This document shows, piece after piece, positions 1 to 6,707 of a stretch of DNA of 6,707 bases. The stretch's first letter is position 1. Every line of letters starts with the position of its first letter. A program made the position numbers and the translations under genes. Source of the stretch: Prolixibacteraceae bacterium (GTDB lineage Bacteria > Bacteroidota > Bacteroidia > Bacteroidales > Prolixibacteraceae); contig JAFGDX010000215.1 of assembly GCA_016931875.1 (NCBI GenBank), positions 1-6,707 of the forward strand. The letters are read 5' to 3'. Below the pieces are notes generated by a model. The model was not told the origin of the DNA. It made no database searches and worked only from the letters and a program-made list of their open reading frames with translations.

Positions 1-734
1 CGTTGTTCCGTTGCACTTCCTTCGCGGAAAAGGCGGAATCCGTGCTGACGGTTTTCCGCTTCGGAACCTGTGCTTAAAATTCCTGCCCGGTCGGGAGAAG
101 GATCCACATAATACCAGAAAGCTGCACTAAATTCATCGCCTGCCAGGTCGTCTGTCGGGAATGTGATGTATGAATCGGCAGTTCCCTTGTAGGCGTTATC
201 GCCCAAAACCCCCACTCCTGCAAACGAAGGATTCCCAATTTTGCCGGCGGTTTTAAAACTAATCAACTCCATATAATCGCCGTCAAAGGGCATGTAAAAT
301 ATTTCACCTTCGAATTTTTTTGTATAAGGTGAAACTTTTTCAAAATGAACAACCGAAGTAGTTGTTTTTCCTTCAAGGTCGGTGGCAACAACTTTTAGCT
401 CGTGGGCTCCGTTTGTTACATTGTCGTAAACCAGTTCTTCAACCGCACGCCGGTAATCTTTAAAATCGGAGTAAGATGCTATTTCCGTTCCGTTTATCTG
501 AACAGAAACCGAAGCCAGTTCAATATCGTCGGTAGCCACAAAACTGATGGTAACCGGAGAAGTGGCCTCCGGCACTTTTATTTGATATCCTTCAGCAGGA
601 GCGCTGATGGTAATTTCAGGAGCAGTTGCATCGGCCCCCGGGTCAACCCGCGAAATCGGGTCAATGCCTTCGTTACAGCCCGTGGCAAACAAAACGGCGA
701 TTAATCCTGCAAAAATATATTTTGTTATTTTCAT
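1..734 (-). CDS. Surface glycan-binding-type lipoprotein with Ig-like and LamG domains (3' end outside window)
   Basis: The gene is partial: 244 codons are visible and the reading frame stays open to the left edge. It starts at ATG 734, 32 bp after the SusD stop, with no Shine-Dalgarno sequence. Residues 1-20 form a lipoprotein signal (hydrophobic run, then FATGC with Cys20), followed by acidic residues (NEGID), as in surface-exported Bacteroidota lipoproteins. Residues about 38-125 look like a Big_7-type bacterial Ig fold: an ITISAPAEG opening, then ATDDIELASVSVQING, NGAHELKVVATDLEGKTTTS. From about residue 129 the pattern is that of a LamG/concanavalin-A-like jelly roll: FYMPFDGDY, an AYKGTADSYITFP strand, then FSAAFWYYVDPSPDRAGILS. 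As third gene after susC and susD it holds the place of SusE/SusF-type surface glycan-binding proteins, so carbohydrate binding is the likely role. The missing C-terminus could carry another module or an enzyme. Lipoprotein and LamG calls are strong; the ligand is unknown. Confidence 0.85.
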   Translation of the reverse strand, partial: MKITKYIFAGLIAVLFATGCNEGIDPISRVDPGADATAPEITISAPAEGYQIKVPEATSPVTISFVATDDIELASVSVQINGTEIASYSDFKDYRRAVEELVYDNVTNGAHELKVVATDLEGKTTTSVVHFEKVSPYTKKFEGEIFYMPFDGDYMELISFKTAGKIGNPSFAGVGVLGDNAYKGTADSYITFPTDDLAGDEFSAAFWYYVDPSPDRAGILSTGSEAENRQHGFRLFREGSATEQ

Positions 735-766
735 CTTGTCGGTGTTTTAAAATTGAAAAAATCATA

Positions 767-2302
767 TTAATTATTCCCTTCCAGTACGGGCAACAAATCC
801 ACCTGATTTTGCGGGTATGGCAGAAAAACATCGTCTGATGTAAATGTTCTGCCATCGTAACTCAGTTCACCGGTTTCACCCAAACGCACCATATCGTAGT
901 AACGAATTCCCCACTCCATGGCAAGTTCCGCAAATTTTTCATCCATCACCTGTTGCAACGTAACGCCTGAAAGCGGGGTCAGTCCTGCTCTTTCGCGAAC
1001 AAGATTTACGGCTTCATCGGCAGAAACTGACGAACCGGAAGCTCCCTGAACCAGTGCTTCGGCATGCATAAGTAAAATTTCGGCATAACGAATAATGGTC
1101 AGGTTCTTGTTGTTGCCGTATCCGGTTCTTCCCGGTGTTAACTGCTCGGATGGAAGATAGTGTTTACCACTGGCAAACATGGCTCTCGCATAATCGTCAA
1201 TTACATCTCCCGAGCGGGTTGTATTTGAAATCCAATCGGGAAGATTGGCATAATTCGGGTCTTTTTTGATTTCGCTGATTCCGCGGTTGGTAAACAAAAC
1301 GCTCGTTTCCAGACGGATGTTTTCACCACGATCGAGCATAAATTTGATGTATTTCATGCTGGGTTCATAAAATCCCCAACCAGCACCGGCACCTTCTACT
1401 TTGGGTGTCCAGCTTTGCGGGCCAAAAAAGGCAAATAAATAACTTTTCTGATCGCCCGACCCCTGGCCAAAATCGGAATACTGAAGCTCCAGAATATTTT
1501 CAGTATTTAATTTTCCTTTGATTTTAAACAGTTCATAAAAATCGGGTTCCAGGGTAAACTCACCTGAGTTGATTATTTCGGAAGTGGCATCGGCAACTGC
1601 CTGGTAATTTTTCAATTCGAGATTGGCCAGCGCTTTAATGGCCAGTGCAGTGTATTTTGTAACACCACCGCGAATATCAGTCCGCTCGTTGGGATGCATA
1701 TTTGGAAGAAACGGAATGGCTTCATCCATCTGCTCTGAAATATGTTGCATTACCTCGTCTCTTGAAGACAGTTGAGTAACCAGCAACTCCGAGGGATCTG
1801 AATTTTCAGTAATAAAAATGGGCCCCCAAACTCTGGCCAGTTCAAACAACAACCAGGCACGCAGCGTTTTTGCTTCAGCAATGTACTGGTCGGCTTTGCC
1901 TGCCCCGGTAGCATTTTCTTTATACAGTTCAATTTGTTCCATGGCTGAATGTGTCGCGAAAATATCCTTGTAAAAATTCTGCCAAAGCGAATTGTACATC
2001 CAGTAATCTTTGTTGTAATTGAATTTATCAGTTTCGGCAAAATCCTGCTGATCGCCCAAACCGCCATGGTTAACATCATCGCCGCGAACTGAAATCAAAG
2101 GGAAATCTTCCCATCCGCGGGTTTGAAATTCAGCATATGCACCAATCAGTGGTAAAATCATATTATCGGTGTTGGTGTAATCCGTTTCTTCGGTGAACGC
2201 ACGATTTTCGGCAGGTTCATCCAGTAGGTCGTGACATGCAGTTGCCGCGAACAAAGCAGCAACAACCATCATTATTTTAATACTATATTTTACTGGTTTC
2301 AT
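767..2302 (-). CDS. SusD/RagB family outer-membrane substrate-binding lipoprotein
   Basis: This 511-residue protein is of usual SusD length. SusD proteins are helical (TPR-rich) surface lipoproteins that cap the SusC barrel and bind the incoming glycan or peptide. Residues 1-23 are a lipoprotein signal with lipobox AATAC (Cys23), followed by the typical HDLLDEP. The N-terminal SusD-like_3 region includes LWQNFYKDIFATHSAMEQI and AEAKTLRAWLLFELARVWG. The C-terminal SusD_RagB region shows RYAEILLMHAEAL at 405-417, then VNLVRERAGL, then EKFAELAMEWGIRYYDMVRLG, and ends in FLPYPQNQVDLLP, a form of the family's closing 'P.P..E/Q.D.NP' motif. ATG 2302 lies 17 bp after the SusC stop, so the two are co-transcribed; no terminator is visible on either side. 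The gene is intact, with no frameshift. The substrate cannot be read from the sequence because ligand-contacting residues are not conserved across the family. Confidence 0.97.
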   Translation of the reverse strand: MKPVKYSIKIMMVVAALFAATACHDLLDEPAENRAFTEETDYTNTDNMILPLIGAYAEFQTRGWEDFPLISVRGDDVNHGGLGDQQDFAETDKFNYNKDYWMYNSLWQNFYKDIFATHSAMEQIELYKENATGAGKADQYIAEAKTLRAWLLFELARVWGPIFITENSDPSELLVTQLSSRDEVMQHISEQMDEAIPFLPNMHPNERTDIRGGVTKYTALAIKALANLELKNYQAVADATSEIINSGEFTLEPDFYELFKIKGKLNTENILELQYSDFGQGSGDQKSYLFAFFGPQSWTPKVEGAGAGWGFYEPSMKYIKFMLDRGENIRLETSVLFTNRGISEIKKDPNYANLPDWISNTTRSGDVIDDYARAMFASGKHYLPSEQLTPGRTGYGNNKNLTIIRYAEILLMHAEALVQGASGSSVSADEAVNLVRERAGLTPLSGVTLQQVMDEKFAELAMEWGIRYYDMVRLGETGELSYDGRTFTSDDVFLPYPQNQVDLLPVLEGNN

Positions 2303-2319
2303 AATTTTCTATTTTCGAA

Positions 2320-5300
2320 TTAAAATTTAACATTTAAACCAATGGTATACACAGCCGGTATCGGGTACGTTTGCCTGTCTATTCCATCAGAAACTTCAGG
2401 GTTGAAACCATTGTATTTAAACAGTGACAAGGGCCGGTCGGCTGTTAACGAGATTCTTGTTTCGGGCATATCGGTGCCAAACATTTTTTTATTTCTGATG
2501 TTGTAGGCCAGCTGAACATTCTGAATACGGAAAAAAGAACCGTCTTCAACAAAATAGTCGCTCATACGTTGGTTCCATCCTTTTCGCAACCCTTTTGATG
2601 ACGGGTATTTATTTGAAGTTCCTTCACCATGCCAGCGGTTTTTGGCCAGGTCGGCATCCATATTTCCATCGTTGGTCCAAATAATTTCACCCCGTTTGCG
2701 GTTCAGGATTTTATTGCCCGACTGCCCGACAATGCTGGTTGAGAAATCGAAATTTTTGTAGCTAATTCCCAGGTTGGCACCATACATAAATGTAGGAAAA
2801 TACGAACCCAAAACAACACGGTCGTCGTCATTAATATCGCCGTCGCCATTCTGGTCTTTGTATTTAAAATCGCCGGGTTCCAGATTGTTGGCAACCGCCA
2901 CGGGGTCGGCCTGAATTTCTGCTTCATTCTGATAAACCCCAACTACTTCACGGCCAAAAAAGGCAAGCAATGGTTCTCCCACAATCGAGCGCTGGCGGAA
3001 TTCGGCTGAACCGCCATCAATATAAGGTTGTCCGTATAAATCGCGCACCTCGTTTTTCAGGGTTGAAATATTAAATCCAACATTGTAGCTTAAACCGGCA
3101 GAAATCTGGTTGCTCCAGTTCATGGCCAGTTCAAAGCCCTTGTTGCGGATAATACCAACATTTTTCAGAACAGTTCCGCCAATGGAAGGTATTTTTACAT
3201 AAATCGCAGCATTTTTTGTGTCGCGGATAAAATAATCGGCATCAACACTCAGCCGGCTATCGAACAACCGCGAAGTAATCCCAAAATTGGCTTCTTCGGT
3301 TACCTCCCATTTTAGTGAAGAAAATGTGCTGGAAGTGAGAGTCCCTGAAACCAACACATCGTTTATGGCTGTGGTAATTATTGAAGTGGTGGAGGCACCG
3401 TCGCTTGCCTGAATTTTGTCGTTACCAAGCTGCCCCCAGCTAGCGCGCAGCTTCAGAAAATTAATGATTCCGTTGTCGCGCATAAAATTTTCTTCAGAAA
3501 TTACCCATCCTGCGCCAATGGTTGGGAAGTAGCCCCATTTTTGCTGGTATTTCGAACTGCCGTCGGCCCTCATGGTTCCGTAAAGCATGTATCTGTCGTT
3601 GAAATTGTAGGAAATCCTTCCAAAGTAGGATATTCCGTATTGCCGGCTTCCACCGTCGCCCACATTTTCTTCGGGTTTTGTTTCCGACTGGTCGATGTAC
3701 CAGGCCCATTCCTGTTCGGTTGGGAAATTTAAGCCTGTGGCATTCAGTCCTTCGTAGGCTTCATCGCGGTAGGATGTACCAGCCATCACCACAATATTAT
3801 GTTCTCCAAAGTCGTTGGTAAATGTTAAAATATTATCCCAAATCTGGTTGGAAAAGGTTGACATTTCTTTGGTTAAAGAAGCATCGGTTCTTTGAAAATT
3901 GTTACTGATAAAATAGGGAAGATTTACATTTCGCAGGTTTAATGCTGTAAATGCGTGGTTGTAAGTAGTTTTAAAGGTTAAAACGTTAGGCAACAAATCA
4001 ACTTCTGCATAAAAATTAGCCAGTAACTTGCGAATTTTCAAACGATCTTCAGAAAAATCCATTTCGGGGAACGGGTTTTTCCCGCCACGGTAGCCCAGCA
4101 ACTCGGCACTTGAATAGTTGGTTGGCCAGGCATCCGTATTTAGTTCGTCGTACACCGGCATAATGGGCAAAGCATAATAAGCTGTGTGCCATGCACCGCC
4201 CGATGCGTTGTATTTCAGCGCATTGCTAAAAATCATATTTCCGCCAATGGTTAACCAGTTGGTGGCGTTGTAGTCAATTTTTGCCCTGAGGTTAAAACGT
4301 TCGTATTCATTTTTCATATCCAGAATACCTTCCTGGGCAAAATAACTTGTACCAATTGAATAGGAAGCATCGGTGCTACCACCCGATACACTCAAACTGT
4401 GGTTCTGAATATCGGCAGGACGTAAAATTTCGTTGTACCAGTCGGTATTTACATCCGGAACGTTTGGATTTACACGGCTTCTCCCGTATCGCTGCATCAC
4501 ATTTAAAATGTATTCTGCATCGGCAGCCGAACCCGATTCAAGCGCCATGGTTGTAAACTGCTCGGCATTGGCCATTTTCAGCACATTTTGTGCAATTTGC
4601 ATTCCGTAGTAGCCATCATAAACTATTTCGGCTTTTTTGTTTAAGGCACCCGATTTTGTTTCTATCAGTACCACACCGTTGGCAGCACGCACACCATAAA
4701 TTGCGGCGGCGGAAGCATCTTTCAAAACCGATATAGAAGTGATATCGGCCATGTTCAGAAAGTCGATGTTTTCAAAAAACATTCCGTCAACCACATATAA
4801 CGGAGCTTCGTTATTGCTTCCCGGGTAAGAACCAATTCCGCGTACACGGATAGTTGGCGCATCACCGGGTGCTCCCTGGCTTACCACCTGCAAACCTGCC
4901 ACCTTGCCCTGCAATGCCTGCATGGCCTGTCCGCTTGGTGTTTTTTCAAGATCTTCCGATTTTACAGTGGTAATAGAAGAAGTAAGGTCTTTCACAGGCA
5001 ATTTACCATAGCCAACAACCACAACTTCCTCCAGACCAACTACATCTTCTTCCAGTTTCACATTGATGGTTGACTGGCCGTTCACTGCAATTTCCTGTGT
5101 AAGAAATCCGATATAACTAAACACCAACGTAGCTTCGGTTGAAGCTGATAATGTATAGTTACCGTCAATATCTGTTACTGTTCCGTTGGTGGTGCCTTTT
5201 TCCAGGATAGACACCCCCGGCAGTGATACTCCGCTTTCATCCACTACCTGTCCGGAAACAGTTATTTTTTCCTGGGCAAAAAGTGCGGATACAGAAAACA

Positions 5301-5331
5301 GGAGAATCAGTAATAAAAAAGGTTTTCGCAT
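2320..5331 (-). CDS. SusC/RagA family TonB-dependent outer-membrane transporter
   Basis: The protein has 1003 residues and imports the ligand captured by the SusD lipoprotein, using TonB/ExbBD energy. The start at 5331 is chosen because it gives a clean signal peptide (MRKPFLLLILLFSVSALFA, cleavage before Gln20); an in-frame ATG at 5391 would add 20 non-signal-like residues. Residues about 22-95 are a CarboxypepD_reg-like beta-sandwich (ITVSGQVVDESG, LPGVSI, GTVTDIDGNYTL). The TonB-box region is LEEVVVVGYG at 100-109. The plug, about 111-230, contains ALQGKVAGLQV, TIRVRGIGS (160-168), PLYVVDGM (177-184) and LKDASAAAIYG (203-213). The rest is the 22-strand barrel, with the common acidic loop DQNGDGDINDDDR at 826-838 and a terminal Phe after IGLNV, as expected for BAM-inserted proteins. 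There is no STN domain before the carboxypeptidase-like fold, so signalling to an anti-sigma factor is not indicated. It is the first gene of the leftward operon and is intact. Confidence 0.98.
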   Translation of the reverse strand: MRKPFLLLILLFSVSALFAQEKITVSGQVVDESGVSLPGVSILEKGTTNGTVTDIDGNYTLSASTEATLVFSYIGFLTQEIAVNGQSTINVKLEEDVVGLEEVVVVGYGKLPVKDLTSSITTVKSEDLEKTPSGQAMQALQGKVAGLQVVSQGAPGDAPTIRVRGIGSYPGSNNEAPLYVVDGMFFENIDFLNMADITSISVLKDASAAAIYGVRAANGVVLIETKSGALNKKAEIVYDGYYGMQIAQNVLKMANAEQFTTMALESGSAADAEYILNVMQRYGRSRVNPNVPDVNTDWYNEILRPADIQNHSLSVSGGSTDASYSIGTSYFAQEGILDMKNEYERFNLRAKIDYNATNWLTIGGNMIFSNALKYNASGGAWHTAYYALPIMPVYDELNTDAWPTNYSSAELLGYRGGKNPFPEMDFSEDRLKIRKLLANFYAEVDLLPNVLTFKTTYNHAFTALNLRNVNLPYFISNNFQRTDASLTKEMSTFSNQIWDNILTFTNDFGEHNIVVMAGTSYRDEAYEGLNATGLNFPTEQEWAWYIDQSETKPEENVGDGGSRQYGISYFGRISYNFNDRYMLYGTMRADGSSKYQQKWGYFPTIGAGWVISEENFMRDNGIINFLKLRASWGQLGNDKIQASDGASTTSIITTAINDVLVSGTLTSSTFSSLKWEVTEEANFGITSRLFDSRLSVDADYFIRDTKNAAIYVKIPSIGGTVLKNVGIIRNKGFELAMNWSNQISAGLSYNVGFNISTLKNEVRDLYGQPYIDGGSAEFRQRSIVGEPLLAFFGREVVGVYQNEAEIQADPVAVANNLEPGDFKYKDQNGDGDINDDDRVVLGSYFPTFMYGANLGISYKNFDFSTSIVGQSGNKILNRKRGEIIWTNDGNMDADLAKNRWHGEGTSNKYPSSKGLRKGWNQRMSDYFVEDGSFFRIQNVQLAYNIRNKKMFGTDMPETRISLTADRPLSLFKYNGFNPEVSDGIDRQTYPIPAVYTIGLNVKF

Positions 5332-5393
5332 AACTTTATAATTTGAATTAGTTTGAAGGTAAAAATAAGGCGGCGCATTTACAGTTAACATTT

Positions 5394-5423
5394 TTTAAAT
5401 ACACTTCTGATTCTCTACCCAAA
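5394..5423 (-). promoter_or_regulatory. Candidate promoter of the susC-susD-LamG operon (weak)
   Basis: On the minus strand TTTG (5420-5423) is followed after 18 bp by TATTTAAA (5394-5401), a poor match to the Bacteroidota -7 consensus TAnnTTTG but at roughly the right spacing from a -33 TTTG. Transcription would start near 5389 and leave a leader of about 57 nt. Two competitors are TCACTTTG at 5420-5427 (one mismatch, at a conserved A, with no -33) and TATTTTTA at 5360-5367 (one mismatch, no -33). No perfect TAnnTTTG exists on this strand between the genes, which suits a promoter that needs an activator. The exact site is uncertain. Confidence 0.3.
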
Positions 5424-5459
5424 GTGAACTGCAATTTCAGCCTCACTTTTACCTCACTT
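5402..5459. repeat. Cluster of four CACTT/AAGTG elements, possible operator
   Basis: CACTT occurs at 5402-5406, 5444-5448 and 5455-5459 and its complement AAGTG at 5422-5426. The last two copies sit in a longer direct repeat, CCTCACTT at 5441-5448 and 5452-5459, spaced exactly 11 bp. Centres of the four elements are 20, 22 and 11 bp apart, close to whole helical turns, so they would lie on one face of the DNA. They surround the weak promoter candidate of the leftward operon, where an activator would be expected to bind. The repeats are seen directly; a role as binding sites is inference from position and phasing, and a five-base core can recur by chance. Confidence 0.35.
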
Positions 5460-5460
5460 C

Positions 5461-5530
5461 TAATATCTTTAAAACATTAACTTATTATATAACATGTATT
5501 TATAAAACAATGTTTATTCTTTTAACATAA
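5461..5530. other. Very AT-rich intergenic tract
   Basis: The 60 bases from 5461 contain only 8 G or C (about 13%), far below the flanking genes, and the tract continues to about 5530. It includes TTATTATATAA and a 7-bp inverted pair, AAACATT (5472-5478) and AATGTTT (5509-5515), which is too short and too far apart to call a hairpin with confidence. It lies upstream of both promoters and could help DNA bending, melting or nucleoid-protein binding. No gene or specific site was recognised in it. Confidence 0.5.
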
Positions 5531-5591
5531 TACTTTAGTTTGGTTTTCAGGTTTTGTGTGCGTATTTCAATACAAAAAATTACATTTAACC

Positions 5592-5599
5592 TATATTTG
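5592..5599 (+). promoter_or_regulatory. -7 element of the sensor gene promoter (TATATTTG)
   Basis: TATATTTG is a perfect match to the Bacteroidota -7 consensus TAnnTTTG recognised by the primary sigma factor of this phylum. It lies 41 bp before the ATG at 5641, so the start site would be near 5604-5606 with a leader of about 35 nt. A clear -33 TTTG is not at the usual 19-21 bp: the nearest candidates are TTTC at 5565-5568 (23-bp spacer) and TTTG at 5553-5556 (35-bp spacer), which suggests modest basal activity. Confidence 0.55.
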
Positions 5600-5602
5600 C
5601 AG

Positions 5603-5616
5603 AAGTTTTAAAACTT
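5603..5616. promoter_or_regulatory. Perfect 14-bp palindrome at the sensor gene start site
   Basis: AAGTTTTAAAACTT reads the same on both strands with no spacer and starts 4 bp after the -7 element, so it should overlap the predicted transcription start. That position suits a dimeric repressor or autoregulation of the sensor gene. Alternatively it is a chance palindrome in AT-rich DNA; as RNA it could form only a weak five-pair stem, so a terminator is unlikely. Confidence 0.35.
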
Positions 5617-5640
5617 TGGGACAACCGTTGAAAAAAGCCA

Positions 5641-6707
5641 ATGAATAAATTACTGAAAATAGCGTTCCTGTTTTTCTATTCTGCTTTGGCTTTGGTTATT
5701 TATGCTGAACAAACACACATTGCCGTTACCGGATACGGACAATCTGACTACAATGCAGAACGGCAAAACTGGAGTGTAAGTTATGCCCAAAACGGAGAGG
5801 TATATTTTGCCAATCATACCGGTCTGTTGCAGTTTGACGGAACCAACTGGAAACTGAATAATCTGCCAAACGAAACCATCCTGCGAGCAGTTAATGCTCA
5901 AGCCGATTCAATTATTTACACCAGCGGTTACATGGAACTGGGTTTCTGGAAAACCGATATTTACGGGCAATTGAAATACACTTCACTCACCCCGAAAGCA
6001 AAAAAATATTTCTACAACAATATTGAATTCTGGAATATAGTGGTACAAAACAATTATGTGTACTTTCACTCTTTTTCAAAAATTCTTGCCTATCGAAACG
6101 ATTCCGTAGTAGCCATTGAAATACCCGGCACTCTGAATGTAATGAGCAAAGTTCATGATAAAGTACTTGTTGCGGTGCGAGATTCAGGTATTTACGAATT
6201 AAAAAACGACTCCTATACCCCTTATATTCAAGATGATGTATTAACAAACAAACAAATCAAATTTCTCATCCCGTTTACAGAAAATCAACTTTTAATTGGA
6301 ACTGCAGCAAACGGAATTTATTTATGGAACGGGGAAAAACTCAGTAGGTGGAACCTGCAATGGACAGATTATTTTATTGAGAATGAACTAAACCGGGCGT
6401 ATGTTACCAACGACAACAAAATCATTACCGGAACACTGATTGACGGTATGGTGGTTTTTGATGCTGAAGGAAACCGTTTAATGAAAATAAATGCTGAAAA
6501 CGGCCTGCCCAACAATACAGTGCTGGGAATTGAAACCGACGAATGGGGAAACATCTGGCTTGCACTCGACAATGGAATTGGTTTTGTTTCAGGAAATCAA
6601 AATCCGGGATTTGTAACGAAAGAAATACCCGGCACAGGAGCCATTTATTCGGTAGCAATCCTGAACGACAGAATGTACCTGGGAACCAACCAGGGACTTT
6701 TTGTAAA
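5641..6707 (+). CDS. Exported beta-propeller sensor/regulator, N-terminal part (3' end outside window)
   Basis: The gene runs open to the right edge; 355 codons are visible. ATG 5641 is the first possible ATG, since an in-frame TGA lies at 5629-5631; no Shine-Dalgarno is present. Residues 1-22 are a signal peptide (KLLKIAFLFFYSALALVIYA), placing the sensor in the periplasm. The opening DYNAERQNW, then VYFANHTGLLQFDGTNW (54-70) and SGYMELGFWKTD (95-106), resembles the ligand-binding propeller of triple-tyrosine (Y_Y_Y) regulators. Blade-like strands recur at about 54-65, 91-103, 139-152, 176-187, 217-229, 261-273, 304-316 and 345-355; NGLPNNTVLGIETDEWGNIWLALDNG (split at 287-300 and 301-312) is the Reg_prop signature. 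Full-length relatives usually add Y_Y_Y, a membrane helix and either a LuxR-type HTH or a histidine-kinase hybrid; which one applies here is not visible. Its divergent position next to the susC-like gene suggests it controls that operon. Confidence 0.85.
   Translation, partial: MNKLLKIAFLFFYSALALVIYAEQTHIAVTGYGQSDYNAERQNWSVSYAQNGEVYFANHTGLLQFDGTNWKLNNLPNETILRAVNAQADSIIYTSGYMELGFWKTDIYGQLKYTSLTPKAKKYFYNNIEFWNIVVQNNYVYFHSFSKILAYRNDSVVAIEIPGTLNVMSKVHDKVLVAVRDSGIYELKNDSYTPYIQDDVLTNKQIKFLIPFTENQLLIGTAANGIYLWNGEKLSRWNLQWTDYFIENELNRAYVTNDNKIITGTLIDGMVVFDAEGNRLMKINAENGLPNNTVLGIETDEWGNIWLALDNGIGFVSGNQNPGFVTKEIPGTGAIYSVAILNDRMYLGTNQGLFV

Larger units (their letters stand above)
5332..5640. other. Divergent intergenic region between the sus-type operon and the sensor gene
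   Basis: The 309 bp between the two divergent starts hold no convincing gene. An open frame extends the SusC-like gene upstream to ATG 5391, but those residues (MLTVNAPPYFYL and on) do not resemble a signal peptide, and 5332-5391 is better read as leader. The right part carries a good -7 element and a 14-bp palindrome for the sensor gene. The middle is very AT-rich. The left part holds repeated CACTT/AAGTG elements and a weak promoter candidate for the leftward operon. No tRNA, riboswitch or terminator hairpin was recognised. Confidence 0.8.

Noticed and set aside
402..704. 100-codon open frame on the plus strand
   Set aside because: It lies antisense inside the LamG lipoprotein gene, whose frame has a clear signal peptide and domain pattern; the plus-strand translation shows no recognisable features.
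735..766. Possible terminator between the SusD-like and LamG lipoprotein genes (TTTTAAAA at 745-752)
   Set aside because: The palindrome is only 8 bp of A and T with no GC stem, and the 32-bp gap fits a continuous operon.
2818..2856. Acidic DQNGDGDINDDDR loop in the SusC-like protein as a possible special calcium-binding insert
   Set aside because: A D-x-NGDG-x-I-x-x-DD loop at this place is common across SusC-like transporters, so it is not a distinguishing feature.
5472..5515. Inverted pair AAACATT/AATGTTT as a hairpin or operator
   Set aside because: A 7-bp AT-rich pair separated by 30 bases in a 13% GC tract is expected by chance.
5650..5901. 83-codon open frame on the minus strand
   Set aside because: It is a shadow of the sensor gene, which has a signal peptide and propeller motifs in the plus frame; the antisense peptide has no known pattern.
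1..6707. CRISPR array, insertion sequence, tRNA, phage or defence genes
   Set aside because: No regularly spaced repeats, transposase motifs, terminal inverted repeats or RNA gene patterns were seen; nearly all of the sequence is explained by four genes of a sus-type locus.

Overview
The window is a nutrient-uptake locus of the polysaccharide utilisation (Sus) type from a Bacteroidota genome. The evidence is an adjacent SusC/SusD pair, lipoproteins with Bacteroidota-style lipoboxes, starts without a Shine-Dalgarno sequence, and a TAnnTTTG-type promoter element. Moderate GC in the genes, a very AT-rich intergenic region and the style of the sensor protein would fit a Marinilabiliales/Prolixibacteraceae-like or flavobacterial lineage; that placement is inference.

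Layout: three genes read leftwards on the minus strand from about 5331. First is a 1003-residue SusC-like TonB-dependent outer-membrane transporter (2320-5331). After 17 bp comes a 511-residue SusD-like substrate-binding lipoprotein (767-2302). After 32 bp comes a lipoprotein with a Big_7-like immunoglobulin fold followed by a LamG/concanavalin-A-like domain, which runs off the left edge (1-734). A 309-bp intergenic region (5332-5640) separates this operon from a divergent gene on the plus strand (5641 to the right edge). That gene is cut and encodes an exported beta-propeller sensor; full-length relatives usually continue into a Y_Y_Y domain, a membrane helix and a DNA-binding or signalling domain.

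How it works together (family knowledge plus inference): the LamG lipoprotein and SusD would capture a glycan or oligosaccharide at the cell surface, SusC would import it across the outer membrane with TonB energy, and the propeller protein would sense a breakdown product in the periplasm and control the operon. SusC has no STN domain, so the sigma/anti-sigma type of control is not indicated. No glycoside hydrolase, lyase, sulfatase or peptidase lies in the window, so the substrate cannot be named.

The gene content is ordinary for this phylum. The least explained part is the intergenic region: a cluster of CACTT/AAGTG elements near the start of the susC-like operon, a roughly 13% GC tract, and a perfect 14-bp palindrome just after the -7 element of the sensor gene.
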